A DNA stretch of 64,000 nucleotides from Billgrantia kenyensis (GTDB lineage Bacteria; Pseudomonadota; Gammaproteobacteria; Pseudomonadales; Halomonadaceae). The notes under the pieces are model-generated. The model was not told the origin of the DNA. It saw only the letters and a program-made list of their open reading frames with translations, and did no database searches. This document shows, piece after piece, positions 1 to 8,646 of the stretch. The stretch spans positions 1-64,000 of the forward strand of contig NZ_JACEFT010000003.1 in assembly GCF_013697085.1 (NCBI RefSeq). The letters run 5' to 3'. The position numbers and the translations under genes are program-made. Numbering within the stretch: the stretch's first letter is position 1; each line of letters starts with the position of its first letter.

Positions 1-324
1 CACAAGGTGGTACTCGAAGCCGGCAGCGAAATGACGCTCAACGCTGGCGGCAGCTTCCTCAAGCTCGACGGCGGCGGTGTCACCCTGGCCGGCCCCAAGG
101 TCAAGATCAACGCCGGGGGCAGCCCCGGCTCGGGCTCCGGCCAGGCAGTGGAGACACCGCTGCTGCCGGGCAGGGCCGTGCCGGAAGAGCATGAGGCGAT
201 ACCGCCCACCGTGCTGCCCAAGCTCAAGGACTACCAGCTCAGCGAAGCCACGCTGCTGCCGCTGTGCGGCAAGATCAATGACACCCAATGCAGCCGCGAG
301 GATTGTCCATGTCTAGCTGGCTGA
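1..324 (+). CDS. vgrG: VgrG, type VI secretion tip protein (3' end only)
   Basis: Only about the last 107 residues are present; the frame is open at base 1 and stops at 322-324. The visible part begins with the short beta-strand repeats of a VgrG C-terminal extension ([18 protein letters not shown], then [17 protein letters not shown]), as in the DUF2345 region that prolongs the spike needle. A proline-rich linker follows, then a tail with four cysteines in the last 20 residues ([17 protein letters not shown]), an unusual ending that may dock the adaptor or cargo. VgrG caps the Hcp tube and is injected into the target cell with its effector. The next gene starts inside the last 16 bases of this one, so translation is probably coupled. 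Family is clear from repeats plus context; the spike core is outside the window. Confidence 0.85.
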   Translation, partial: HKVVLEAGSEMTLNAGGSFLKLDGGGVTLAGPKVKINAGGSPGSGSGQAVETPLLPGRAVPEEHEAIPPTVLPKLKDYQLSEATLLPLCGKINDTQCSREDCPCLAG

Positions 325-1172
325 CGCGACTCCCCGAACGCACGCGGGATACGGGAGAACTGACATCCTGGGTCGACGCTCAGCGGCCCGCCTATCTCGT
401 CCTCGACCAGCGTCGTTACCCCGAGGCCAGTGCTGATCTGCTGGGGCAAGCGGGCAAGTGCGACTTCGTCACGCTCTTCGCCACCACGCCATTGGCGCCG
501 CTGATCGATGCCAGCCCCTGGCTCATCGAACTCGATGTCGGCAGCGAGGCCTGGCAGCACGGTGAGGCGCTATGCCGAGAGCAGCGCCTGGGCTGGGCCT
601 TTCAGCCGGCGCATAACGCCGGGCTGGATGACCTGGCCGATCATCTACGCCGCCTGTTCGTGCTTGACGACTCCCACGGCGGGCAGTCGCTGATCAATAT
701 CCAGGACCCGACAGCCTGGACGGCGCTGCTCGCCGCAGGCAGCGACAATGCCTACGCCCAGCTCATCGGGCCGCTGGGGCAAGTCATCACACCCACGCCG
801 CTGACGCACTGGCAGGCGTGGCAACCCGTCGATACCGCTGGCAAGCCCCCGGGCGGAACCATCCACGACGCCAAGGCGCCGCCTCTGACTCACGCAGTAG
901 AGCAGGCCCTGAAAGACGGGCCACGCGCCTGGTGGCTCAGCCGGGTAACCCAGACGCCGCTTTCGGCGCTGCCGCCGGTGTGGCTGGAAAGACTGAAGCG
1001 GCTCGAGGCGGCAGGCATTCACCAGGCCCATCATATTCAGCGCCTGCTGCCGAGAGTGCGGCAAGCGCAGCATCCCGAAACGGACTGGTGGTCGCAGGCG
1101 AGTACCATGGAACGCCTTGACGCGGCCATGCCAGCCTGGCAGAAAGTCGACGCACTGGAGGCGCACGCATGA
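309..1172 (+). CDS. DUF4123 domain protein, T6SS effector adaptor (Tap/TEC type)
   Basis: A 287-residue protein of the DUF4123 family, chaperone-adaptors that load an effector onto its cognate VgrG. The N-terminal half carries the family pattern: a strand reading [12 protein letters not shown] near residue 30, then [22 protein letters not shown] around residues 55-75. I chose the ATG at 309 because GAGG at 298-301 sits 7 bases before it; the longer frame from 288 has no better site. It overlaps the vgrG stop and its own TGA overlaps the next ATG (ATGA at 1169-1172), giving the usual vgrG-adaptor-effector coupling. No signal peptide or membrane segment is seen, as expected for a cytoplasmic loader. 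Family assignment is from motif and context; the claim that it serves the following gene is inference. Confidence 0.82.
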   Translation: MSSWLTRLPERTRDTGELTSWVDAQRPAYLVLDQRRYPEASADLLGQAGKCDFVTLFATTPLAPLIDASPWLIELDVGSEAWQHGEALCREQRLGWAFQPAHNAGLDDLADHLRRLFVLDDSHGGQSLINIQDPTAWTALLAAGSDNAYAQLIGPLGQVITPTPLTHWQAWQPVDTAGKPPGGTIHDAKAPPLTHAVEQALKDGPRAWWLSRVTQTPLSALPPVWLERLKRLEAAGIHQAHHIQRLLPRVRQAQHPETDWWSQASTMERLDAAMPAWQKVDALEAHA

Positions 1173-4100
1173 CCCAGAAAACGTCAACCGAATGGCCTCC
1201 GTTCAGCGCGTCCGACAGCGACGGCGGCGCTATCTGCACAGAGAGCCAGCACGCCTGTCAGGCAACGGAGTGGGTGGATATCCTCTATCTGGTCGGCACC
1301 GGGCGCTTCTGGCTATTGACCAAAGAGGCCGCCGAGCTGCTTCACGAGGCCGCCCATGAGCTTCATCAGTGGGCCAGTATCGAAGACCCTGACCAGCGTA
1401 ACGCCACGCTGTCCGAAAAGGCCGGGATCATGGAGTGCTTCCTGCCCGCCTCCCCCGGCAGTTTTCTCGCAGACGCAGAGCGCGATCGCTACACCGAGCT
1501 GGAACGGGAGCTGGCCAAGGCCAGGGTCTGGCACACCGGGCTGGACACCACCATCGAGACATCGCCTCTCCCCTCAGGGCGCGAAGCCGACGAGCGGCAA
1601 TGCCGGTTGCGCTACCAACGCCAGCAGCAGGCCACCGAGATACGGCGCCTCGAGGATGAACTCAACGCCCTGCGTAATGCCGGACGGCGGGCCGGGCGTG
1701 ACGCGGGCTATGTGGTTGACGGCGATGCCTACTACGGCCCCTGGGAGAGTGAGATCCAGCAGGCCCTGGAGACCTACCGCCGCACCCGCCGCGAAGCGAT
1801 ACGCCAGTACCAACAGGGGCCGGGCATGCGGGACGCCACAGAGGGCGACACCGAGCAGCGCTACACCCTGCAGGAGGTACTCACCGAGTACCAGGCATTC
1901 CTCGAGCACTGCGAGACGCAGCCCCCCAACGCCGCCAGCGCCCAGTGCCATCTCGCCGATATGATTCAAATGGCGGAGCTGCGTAGCGGCACGCTCTACG
2001 CCGCCTACCTGGAAAGCATTCTCCACCTGGCGGCACTAGGCATCGCCACGCCGGAATACGCCTTGGCCGCACCATCCGCATCGGACACCACCCTGCACGA
2101 GGGCGTCGGGGACTTCGATCACTACAACGACCTGCTACGCGAACAGGCCGATCTGCTGGCGGCGGTGGAGACCAAACTGGAAGAGTGGCAGACCGGCACC
2201 GCCGGCCACGCCGCCCTGCCGCTATTCCTGTTCGCCGACGAGCGTGAGCGCTACCAGCAGTTGAGCGAGCAGCTCGATGCCCTGCACGCACATGCCAAGC
2301 GAGCCGTGGACGCCATGCGCCCGCGGCGTGTGCTGTTCTGGCAGGCCGACCTGGCCGATGAGCGCAACGCCTTCGGCTATGAACAGCGCCACCTCGACCT
2401 GCTGGTGCGCAACGACTGGCCACTGCGTGAATATACCGCCGCCGGTGGCGAGCGCGAACTGTGCCATGTCAGCCTGCACCTGCTGATGGACTACATGAGC
2501 GATCCGGAGCGACGCCGTATCGCACCGCTACTCGACACCGACGGCGTGCTGCCGGCCACCCGCTCGGACGCCCCGGAAACGGCGCTGTCGCAGTGGCTCG
2601 ATCTCAAGGGCTGCGAGCCCATCGACTGGCGCGGCGAGTGGCACGACGACCCGCTGGGCCTGTTCCAGCCCGAGGCGTTCTATCACTATCTCGATGAAGC
2701 GGGCTATGAAATCGACAGCCTGGCCAGCGACGACGCCAGAACCCGTTGGGGCGACACCCTGCAGCGCCTGCTGTTCACCGGCCCCGCCAGAGAGACCCTG
2801 CGGCTGTTCGACGCCAGCGCCCAGGCCCAGGCCCTGCGCCTGATCGGGCTGACCCAGGGCGAGCTCTCATCCACCATCACCCTCGACTTCCCCGAGCCGC
2901 TTCGCCTGGCCGACAACGCCAAGGCGGATGACGAATGGACGACCCGGCAAGGCAGCGTCGAGGCGTCCAGCGACTCGGGCCCCCTGCGCCGAGAGTGGAC
3001 GCTCAAGGGCGACTACCATCTGGTGCGTGGCGAACTGATCCTGAACGTGCTGGACCTACCCGAGGAGGACGAGGCGCAATCCGCCACACTGCCGCTCAAG
3101 GATGGTGGCGAACTGGACCTGGGCCGCTACGCCCTGCGCCTGGAGACCGTGGCCAAGGGCTTCGCTGGCGCCAGCCTGGCTATGTCCGGTGCCCTGCGCC
3201 TCGCCTTCGACGGCGAGCCGAGCATCAGCGCCGATGAGCCGGTGCACCGCTTGGGCATCGGCGGCCGGCTCAACGCCTTTGTCGGCATGCGCGGCGGCCT
3301 CGAGCACCGCGGCGAGCTACGCTGGGAGCCGCCAGAAGACATCGCCATGCGTGCCCCCATGCACCAGGCGGTGGATGCCTTTACCCGGCGCAACCAACTG
3401 GACGAGCTGCAAGCGTGGCGCAGCCTGGGGGTGATCGCGTGGCACCGCGAGCATGGCGCGGGCTGGGGCGGCAGTGGCGACTTCCATCTCGGGCTGCGCA
3501 ATGGCAAGTTCGTGCTGCGGGCCAAGGCCTCGGTGTTCTGCGGCAAGGGAGTCGGCGGCGGCGTGACCATGGAGCTCGACAATCGCCACCTGGACTTGTG
3601 GCTGACGATGCTGCACCGCGATCTGGTGGCCAGCGGATTCGAACGGGTCGACTGGCTGGATGACGACGCCTTCGAGGAACTCAGCAATCTCGGCTACGTG
3701 CTGATGATGACCCTGCTCAATGCCGGCCTGGTGATGGCCAAGGGGCGCGCCTGGCTCAGGCAACTGCGCGATGAGTTGACGGAAACGGATCGTGCGGGGC
3801 AGATCGCTTATGCACTGACCCGCCGTCTAAGGCGGGCCCAGGAAAACCTGCGTGTTGCCTGGGTCCAGCAGCTCACCCCCGAGGCCCTGGGTGCGCTGCT
3901 TTGGCTATTGACCAGCACACCGCGCGAATTTGAAGTCGAAGAGGCGGTTACCGGCGGTCGGGGCCGCGGGCCCAGGCGTAGGCGCTTTAACGAGCATGAG
4001 GCACGCGACCTGCAGCAGATGGCCATCGCCAACTGCGTGGGCTGGATTCACGACGGCATGCTCATCTGCACCTACGGCCCACTGCGGCCGGCATCCGGCC

Positions 4101-4375
4101 CCAACCCAGCTAGCCTGCTGTTCGAGAAAGCCCTGCTGCGGCTTGACCGCCATGGTCAACGCACCCATGACGTGCGTGGGCTTGGCTATTGCCGCAATCG
4201 TTATATCTTGGATCGGTTTATGAAAAGCTCGGCACTCTCAAACGAGCAATCCAATATTACGAAAGAAAGATATTTTACTGCCGCCAATAGTCTGGGCCGG
4301 CATGCCGACGCCCATTGCGAATACCTGCCCGATGGGCAAGGCGGTATGCGCGTGATCTACGAGGAACCCCAATGA
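1169..4375 (+). CDS. Large putative T6SS effector of unknown activity
   Basis: A 1068-residue protein directly after the DUF4123 adaptor and directly before secreted Sel1-repeat proteins, the standard effector position. I do not recognise a catalytic domain: there is no PAAR motif, no lipase GxSxG, no HKD phospholipase motif and no clear membrane insertion region. Residues about 100-250 are charged and coiled-coil-like (ERELAKARVW, RRLEDELNALR). The middle (about 560-740) is rich in beta-type sequence. Residues about 830-960 are helical with an Arg-rich run (GGRGRGPRRRRF). Bases 4196-4285, coding the last 30-60 residues, are visibly more AT-rich than the rest, as in polymorphic toxins whose tails are exchanged. 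The gene overlaps its neighbours by ATGA at both ends. Since the following genes carry signal peptides, the toxin probably acts in the periplasm (inference). Confidence 0.6.
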   Translation: MTQKTSTEWPPFSASDSDGGAICTESQHACQATEWVDILYLVGTGRFWLLTKEAAELLHEAAHELHQWASIEDPDQRNATLSEKAGIMECFLPASPGSFLADAERDRYTELERELAKARVWHTGLDTTIETSPLPSGREADERQCRLRYQRQQQATEIRRLEDELNALRNAGRRAGRDAGYVVDGDAYYGPWESEIQQALETYRRTRREAIRQYQQGPGMRDATEGDTEQRYTLQEVLTEYQAFLEHCETQPPNAASAQCHLADMIQMAELRSGTLYAAYLESILHLAALGIATPEYALAAPSASDTTLHEGVGDFDHYNDLLREQADLLAAVETKLEEWQTGTAGHAALPLFLFADERERYQQLSEQLDALHAHAKRAVDAMRPRRVLFWQADLADERNAFGYEQRHLDLLVRNDWPLREYTAAGGERELCHVSLHLLMDYMSDPERRRIAPLLDTDGVLPATRSDAPETALSQWLDLKGCEPIDWRGEWHDDPLGLFQPEAFYHYLDEAGYEIDSLASDDARTRWGDTLQRLLFTGPARETLRLFDASAQAQALRLIGLTQGELSSTITLDFPEPLRLADNAKADDEWTTRQGSVEASSDSGPLRREWTLKGDYHLVRGELILNVLDLPEEDEAQSATLPLKDGGELDLGRYALRLETVAKGFAGASLAMSGALRLAFDGEPSISADEPVHRLGIGGRLNAFVGMRGGLEHRGELRWEPPEDIAMRAPMHQAVDAFTRRNQLDELQAWRSLGVIAWHREHGAGWGGSGDFHLGLRNGKFVLRAKASVFCGKGVGGGVTMELDNRHLDLWLTMLHRDLVASGFERVDWLDDDAFEELSNLGYVLMMTLLNAGLVMAKGRAWLRQLRDELTETDRAGQIAYALTRRLRRAQENLRVAWVQQLTPEALGALLWLLTSTPREFEVEEAVTGGRGRGPRRRRFNEHEARDLQQMAIANCVGWIHDGMLICTYGPLRPASGPNPASLLFEKALLRLDRHGQRTHDVRGLGYCRNRYILDRFMKSSALSNEQSNITKERYFTAANSLGRHADAHCEYLPDGQGGMRVIYEEPQ

Positions 4376-5349
4376 TCAAAGGATCTATAGCCCTGCTACT
4401 CTCTGCCCTGCTGCTTGGCCCGGCCAGCGGCTGGGCGCTGGATGCCGAGACCCAGGCCGCCAAGGACGAGGGCATGATTGCCTACAACCTTGGCTTTTTG
4501 CTCGATGCCGTCCCCCATCTGGAAGTGGCCGCCGAGGCCGGCGACGTCGACGCCATGTATTACCTGGGGGAATCCCATCGCATCGCCCATATGGGCATGA
4601 CTCGCGAGGCCCTGGCGTGGTACCAGCGTGCCGCCGAACGGGGTGCCCCCTACGCCATGCTGCGCCTGGATGAAGGCGGCGCCTGCCGCCTGGGCGATGT
4701 GTGCCCCGAGGGCGGCGATGACTGGCGACAGGCGGCCCTGGAGGTCACCCTGCCTAAAGCGGAGGAAGGGGATCCCGGCGCCATGGGCGTGCTGTTCGAT
4801 ATCTATAGCGCTCTGGAGCAGCCCCAGGTGGCGGATGACTGGCTGGAGCGTGCCGGCAAAGCCGGCGACGCGGAGTCGCAGTACTGGCTAGGCATCCTGA
4901 TCGGCGATGGCCTGGGTGACTACCCCGATGACGCACAGCGAGAGGAAGTCGCCGAGGCCTGGCTTCGCCGGGCCGCCGAACAAGGCCATGCCCCGGCCAT
5001 GAACCGCCTCTCGGCCCTGCTAAGCCAGGAAGGTGAATATGAGGAAGCCTGGGAGTGGATGGATAATGCCTCGAATGAAGGGCATATCGATGGTCGCTTG
5101 GGCGTGGGCTGGTGCTACTTAGAGCCGGATCGTGATCAAAAGTGTCTGGTTAAACAGGACGTAGTGAAGGGATGGGCGATTCTATTCGCGATGGTTGAGG
5201 AATCGGGCAATGTCTCGGCGGAATGGTTGCTGAAGACCCGAGATGAATTGCTGACCAACGAACAGCTCGAAGAAGCCGAGGCTCTGGCCGAGGAGTGGCT
5301 GGCCAAGGAGCCGCCACTGTCCGAGTTCCCGCCCCGCTTTGGTTATTGA
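4372..5349 (+). CDS. Secreted Sel1-repeat protein, probable T6SS immunity protein (copy 1)
   Basis: A 325-residue protein with a signal peptide (MIKGSIALLLSALLLGPASG, cleavage expected after GWA) followed by Sel1/TPR-like helical repeats (DAMYYLGESHRIAHMGMTRE, ALAWYQRAAERG, AEAWLRRAAEQGHAPAMN). The ATG at 4372 overlaps the upstream stop and has GAGGAA at 4361-4366; an earlier in-frame start would put sequence ahead of the signal peptide. Sel1-repeat proteins in tandem behind an effector are known as immunity proteins, for example beside the phospholipase PldB in Pseudomonas aeruginosa; applying that here is inference. The next gene is a close paralogue, and 150 bases (4647-4796) are identical to 5624-5773. 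The 3' third is less GC-rich and more divergent from the paralogue than the middle. Confidence 0.72.
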   Translation: MIKGSIALLLSALLLGPASGWALDAETQAAKDEGMIAYNLGFLLDAVPHLEVAAEAGDVDAMYYLGESHRIAHMGMTREALAWYQRAAERGAPYAMLRLDEGGACRLGDVCPEGGDDWRQAALEVTLPKAEEGDPGAMGVLFDIYSALEQPQVADDWLERAGKAGDAESQYWLGILIGDGLGDYPDDAQREEVAEAWLRRAAEQGHAPAMNRLSALLSQEGEYEEAWEWMDNASNEGHIDGRLGVGWCYLEPDRDQKCLVKQDVVKGWAILFAMVEESGNVSAEWLLKTRDELLTNEQLEEAEALAEEWLAKEPPLSEFPPRFGY

Positions 5350-5351
5350 CC

Positions 5352-6326
5352 ATGCGCTGGATCAGTATCGGAGCCCTCGCCCTGCTGCTGCTTGGCCCGG
5401 CCAGCGGCTGGGCGCTGGATGCCGAGACCCAAGCCGCCAAGGACGAGGGCCTGCGCCTCTACAACGCTCATCTCCGCAGCCAGGCACCGCCCTACCTGGA
5501 GCCCGCCGCCGAGGCCGGCGATGCGGAGGCCATGTACTATCTCGGCGAGATTCACCGGCTGCGCCATATGGGCATGACCCGCGAGGCCCTGGCGTGGTAC
5601 CAGCGTGCCGCCGAACAGGGCGACCCCTACGCCATGCTGCGCCTGGATGAAGGCGGCGCCTGCCGCCTGGGCGATGTGTGCCCCGAGGGCGGCGATGACT
5701 GGCGACAGGCGGCCCTGGAGGTCACCCTGCCTAAAGCGGAGGAAGGGGATCCCGGCGCCATGGGCGTGCTGTTTGACGTCTATAACACCCTGGGCCAACC
5801 GGAGGAGACCGTCGGTTGGCTCGAGCGTGCCAGTGAGGCCGGTCACGTGGAGTCACAGTACCGCATGGGGCATCTCATTCATGATGGCTATGGCGACTAC
5901 CCAGGCGAGGCCGAGCGGCGAGAGGAAGCCGAAAGCTGGTATCGCCGGGCCGCCGAAGGGGGATATCCACCGGCCATGAACCACCTCTCTGCCCAATTAA
6001 GCCAGAGGAGGCAGTATAAGGAAGCCTGGGAGTGGATGGTCGAAGCATCTGAAGCAGGCGTTCTTGATGCTCGTCTGAGTGTTGGATGGTGCTATCTGGA
6101 GCCGGATACCGAAGAAAGATGCCAGGTCGAGCAGGATGTAGTGAAAGGATGGTCGATTCTGTCCGCGATGGTAGAGGAAACGAGTAACGACTCGGCAGAA
6201 TGGGTACTTAAAACCCGCGGCGAATTGCTGAGCGACGAACAGCGCAAGCAAGCCGAGGTCCTGGCCGAGGAGTGGCTGGCCAAGGAGCCGCCGCTATCCC
6301 AGTTCCCACCCCGCTTCGGCTATTGA
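5352..6326 (+). CDS. Secreted Sel1-repeat protein, probable T6SS immunity protein (copy 2)
   Basis: A 324-residue paralogue of the preceding gene, starting two bases after its stop. The signal peptide (MRWISIGALALLLLGPASG) and mature start (WALDAETQAAKDEG) nearly match copy 1. The Sel1 repeats follow the same plan, and both proteins end in PPRFGY. Differences are concentrated around residues 30-50 and in the last third, while the central 150 bases are identical at DNA level, so either the duplication is recent or gene conversion keeps the middle uniform. Like copy 1 it should be exported and soluble in the periplasm. Two similar but not identical immunity genes could cover variant toxins or serve as a reserve. 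Function is inferred from position; no experimental relative is claimed. Confidence 0.7.
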   Translation: MRWISIGALALLLLGPASGWALDAETQAAKDEGLRLYNAHLRSQAPPYLEPAAEAGDAEAMYYLGEIHRLRHMGMTREALAWYQRAAEQGDPYAMLRLDEGGACRLGDVCPEGGDDWRQAALEVTLPKAEEGDPGAMGVLFDVYNTLGQPEETVGWLERASEAGHVESQYRMGHLIHDGYGDYPGEAERREEAESWYRRAAEGGYPPAMNHLSAQLSQRRQYKEAWEWMVEASEAGVLDARLSVGWCYLEPDTEERCQVEQDVVKGWSILSAMVEETSNDSAEWVLKTRGELLSDEQRKQAEVLAEEWLAKEPPLSQFPPRFGY

Positions 6327-6328
6327 CC

Positions 6329-6475
6329 ATGCGCTATATCGGCATCGGAGCCCTCGCCCTCCTGCTGCTTAGCCCAGCCAGCGGCTGGGCGCTGGAGGCC
6401 GAGACCCAGGCCGCCAAGGGCGAGGAGACGCCCGACCCCAACACGGCGCAGGGCAAGGACAACAAAGTTCGCTGA
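6329..6475 (+). pseudogene. Truncated third Sel1-type gene: signal peptide plus short tail
   Basis: The ATG at 6329 begins a third copy: the signal peptide and first mature residues (MRYIGIGALALLLLSPASG, then WALEAETQAAKGE) match the two genes upstream, but the Sel1 repeats are missing and the frame ends after 48 codons in an unrelated hydrophilic tail (TPDPNTAQGKDNKVR). It has the same two-base spacing after the previous stop as copy 2 has after copy 1, so it probably arose by the same unequal duplication and then lost its body. It could still be translated and exported as a very small peptide, but a remnant is the simpler reading. It ends three bases before the convergent yciO gene. Confidence 0.65.
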
Positions 6476-6478
6476 CGC

Positions 6479-7102
6479 TCAGCCACCGAACGGCGCGAGA
6501 TCACCACGCCCTTCGCGCAGGATCTTGGGCGGCAGTTCGCGCAGGTCGATCACGCTGGTGGGCTCCAGGTGGCAGGCGCCGCCGTCGATGATCGCATCCA
6601 GATGGTTGTCATAGCGATCGCGGATATCTTCCGGATCGGTCATCGGCAGCGCTTCGCCCACCGGGATCAGCGTCACGCTCATCAGCGGCTCGCCCAGCGC
6701 CTCCAGCAGTGCGTGAGTGATGCGGTGGTCGGGTACGCGCACGCCGATGGAACGCCGCTTGGGATGCAGCAGCAGGCGCGGCACCTCGGAGGTAGCATTG
6801 AGGATGAAGGTGTAGGCCCCCGGGGTGTTGGCCTTGAGCAGGCGAAATACGCTGTTGTCGACCTTGGCGTAGGTGCCGATGTCGGAGAGGTCCGAGCACA
6901 CCAGGGTGAAGTTGTGCTTGTCATCCAGGGAGCGCAGCCACTTGATCTTCTCGATCGCCTTCTTGTCGCCCAGGTGACAGCCCAGCGCATAGCCGGAGTC
7001 GGTGGGATAGGCGATCACCCCGCCCTGGCGCACGATCTGCACCGCCTGGTCGATCAGACGCTTCTGCGGATTGTCAGGATGGATCTGAAAAAACTGGCTC
7101 AT
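6479..7102 (-). CDS. yciO: YciO, Sua5/YrdC-fold protein
   Basis: A 207-residue Sua5/YrdC/YciO-family protein. The start SQFFQIHPDNPQ and the motifs PTDSGYALGC, KHNFTLVC, NTPGAYTFIL and REGRGD match E. coli YciO closely along the whole length. The fold binds tRNA-like RNA and ATP. The family makes threonylcarbamoyl-AMP for the t6A modification of ANN-decoding tRNAs, but E. coli YciO does not replace YrdC, so the exact reaction is open. I chose the ATG at 7102 because the homologous sequence begins there; a longer frame would add 30 unrelated residues. It lies downstream of rnmA on the same strand, an association also found in enterobacteria. Confidence 0.9.
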   Translation of the reverse strand: MSQFFQIHPDNPQKRLIDQAVQIVRQGGVIAYPTDSGYALGCHLGDKKAIEKIKWLRSLDDKHNFTLVCSDLSDIGTYAKVDNSVFRLLKANTPGAYTFILNATSEVPRLLLHPKRRSIGVRVPDHRITHALLEALGEPLMSVTLIPVGEALPMTDPEDIRDRYDNHLDAIIDGGACHLEPTSVIDLRELPPKILREGRGDLAPFGG

Positions 7103-7139
7103 GTCTGGATTCTCTTTCTGAATAGCTTCATGGCGCCCA

Positions 7140-8069
7140 CTATAGCTTGCCGCGAGCCGACCCGTCGCAATTTGACGCGACGAAGTCGGCAAGCGAGGCG
7201 TGCGTCCATACCGGCGGCACGGCGGTGCGCGGCACCGGACTCATGCTGCCCGGCGCCAGGTGCCCGCCGGGGAAGTGAAAGTCGCTGCCGACCGAGGCGT
7301 GCAGACTGCGCTCGGCCAGCTGGCGTGCCAGGTCGCGCGTCACATCGGCGTTCTGAAAACCGCTGACGAGCTCGGCGGCCTGGCCGCCGGCAGCGGCGAA
7401 GTCGTCGAGCAGTAAGCCACGCTTGCGCCGGGTCAGGCCATGGCGCAGCGGGTGGGCCAGCACCGCCACCCCGCCCGCCTCGACAATCCAACCCACCACG
7501 TCGGCCAGGCCCGGCCAGTGGGCCTTGACGTCACCCGCCTTGCCATTGCCCAGGTGCTTGCGAAAGGCCGTGGCGATATCGGGCACCAGGCCCGCTGCCA
7601 CCAGCGCCCGGGCAAAGTCGGGACGCCCCAGCGGGCGGTAGGGGCCGGCCTGCTCGCGCGCCTTGGCGAGGGCATCGTCGAGGCCGAGCTTTTCGATGCG
7701 CTGTGCGATCACCTCGGCACGTGCCTCGCGGGCCCGGGCCTGGGCCTGCAGGCCTTCGGCCAGGGCGCCCCGAGCACCGTGCGGCAACAGCCCTACCACA
7801 TGGATCGAGATACCCTGCCAGCGGGTCGAGAGCTCGGTGGCAGGCAGCAGGCTGACACCGAGCCGACTTGCCGTCTCGGCGGCCTCAGCGACCCCATCCA
7901 TGGTGTCGTGGTCGGTCAGCGCCATCAGCGTGACCCCACGCTCGGCACACAGCGCTACCAGGTTCGCGGGCGAGAGGGCACCATCCGAAGCGGTGGAGTG
8001 CATGTGCAGGTCGATCCCCAAGGGGCCGGGGTCCCCAGCGAATCGCTCGGGCAGGCAGGGCTTCAGCAT
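7140..8069 (-). CDS. rnmA: PHP-domain 5'-3' exoribonuclease RnmA (YciV/TrpH)
   Basis: A PHP-family metal-dependent phosphoesterase of 309 residues. The trinuclear metal site is visible: DLHMHSTASDG near the start, ALTDHDT about 40 residues later, AVLAHP near the middle and SVGSDFHFPG near the end. E. coli RnmA (YciV) removes nucleotides from short RNAs, acts on 3',5'-bisphosphonucleotides and matures the 5' ends of 23S and 5S rRNA. The ATG at 8069 is preferred; a TTG five codons upstream would also fit and neither has a strong ribosome site. It is divergent from yciI and followed 37 bases later by yciO. Confidence 0.88.
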   Translation of the reverse strand: MLKPCLPERFAGDPGPLGIDLHMHSTASDGALSPANLVALCAERGVTLMALTDHDTMDGVAEAAETASRLGVSLLPATELSTRWQGISIHVVGLLPHGARGALAEGLQAQARAREARAEVIAQRIEKLGLDDALAKAREQAGPYRPLGRPDFARALVAAGLVPDIATAFRKHLGNGKAGDVKAHWPGLADVVGWIVEAGGVAVLAHPLRHGLTRRKRGLLLDDFAAAGGQAAELVSGFQNADVTRDLARQLAERSLHASVGSDFHFPGGHLAPGSMSPVPRTAVPPVWTHASLADFVASNCDGSARGKL

Positions 8070-8182
8070 GACGCAGGCAAGCAACTTTGTCAGAATAATG
8101 GCCCATGGTGCGCGTCCGACAAGGGTCGGTCAACGCACGGTTGGAGTCCGCGGTGAAACCGCCTGCCCGAGGAAACGCTGCG

Positions 8183-8482
8183 ATGCTGTATGCAATCATC
8201 AGTGAAGACGTGAAGAACAGCCTGGAACGCCGCCTGGCTGCCCGCCCCGATCACCTGGCCCGACTGGAGAAGCTGCGCGACGAGGGTCGCCTGGTGCTGG
8301 TTGGCCCGCACCCCGCCGTGGATGCCGAAGACCCCGGCGAAGCGGGCTTCACGGGCAGCCTGGTTGTCGCCGAGTTCGATAGCCTGGAGACTGCACGGGC
8401 ATGGGCCGATGCCGATCCGTACATGATCGCCGGGGTCTATGCCAAGGTAACCGTCAAGCCATTCAAGAAAGTCCTACCCTGA
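8183..8482 (+). CDS. yciI: YciI family protein
   Basis: A 99-residue YciI-like protein with a ferredoxin-like alpha/beta fold and the family signature: [49 protein letters not shown] and KPFKKV. Start ATG 8183 matches E. coli YciI exactly and has GAGG at 8169-8172; the longer frame from 8105 would add residues with no counterpart. YciI proteins carry a conserved His-Asp pair (here in RPDH and DADPY) and have been proposed to act in small-molecule turnover, but no reaction is established for this branch. It is divergent from rnmA, with about 110 bases of shared upstream DNA. Confidence 0.88.
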   Translation: MLYAIISEDVKNSLERRLAARPDHLARLEKLRDEGRLVLVGPHPAVDAEDPGEAGFTGSLVVAEFDSLETARAWADADPYMIAGVYAKVTVKPFKKVLP

Positions 8483-8506
8483 AGGCTGCCCCCCTGCCTC
8501 GCGCGA

Positions 8507-8544
8507 TTATCCACAGGGGTTTTGCTCACAGCTTCTGTGGATAA
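8507..8544. promoter_or_regulatory. Inverted pair of perfect DnaA boxes
   Basis: TTATCCACA at 8507-8515 and its exact reverse complement TGTGGATAA at 8536-8544 form a 10-bp inverted repeat (with one extra G/C pair) around an 18-base spacer in the gap between yciI and mnmC. Both match the strong E. coli DnaA box exactly. The hairpin has no T-run and the loop is long, so a terminator is unlikely. The pair lies about 100 bases before the mnmC start. It may titrate DnaA or make the promoter respond to DnaA-ATP; this is inference. Confidence 0.6.
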
Positions 8545-8646
8545 CGCTGTTGAAACGCCGCGGATGGCTTGCGTAATCCGCCATGCCACGCCGCCGCGAC
8601 GCTATTGGTCAATTTTCAAGCAGCCCGCCAGGCCCTGGAGAACCCC

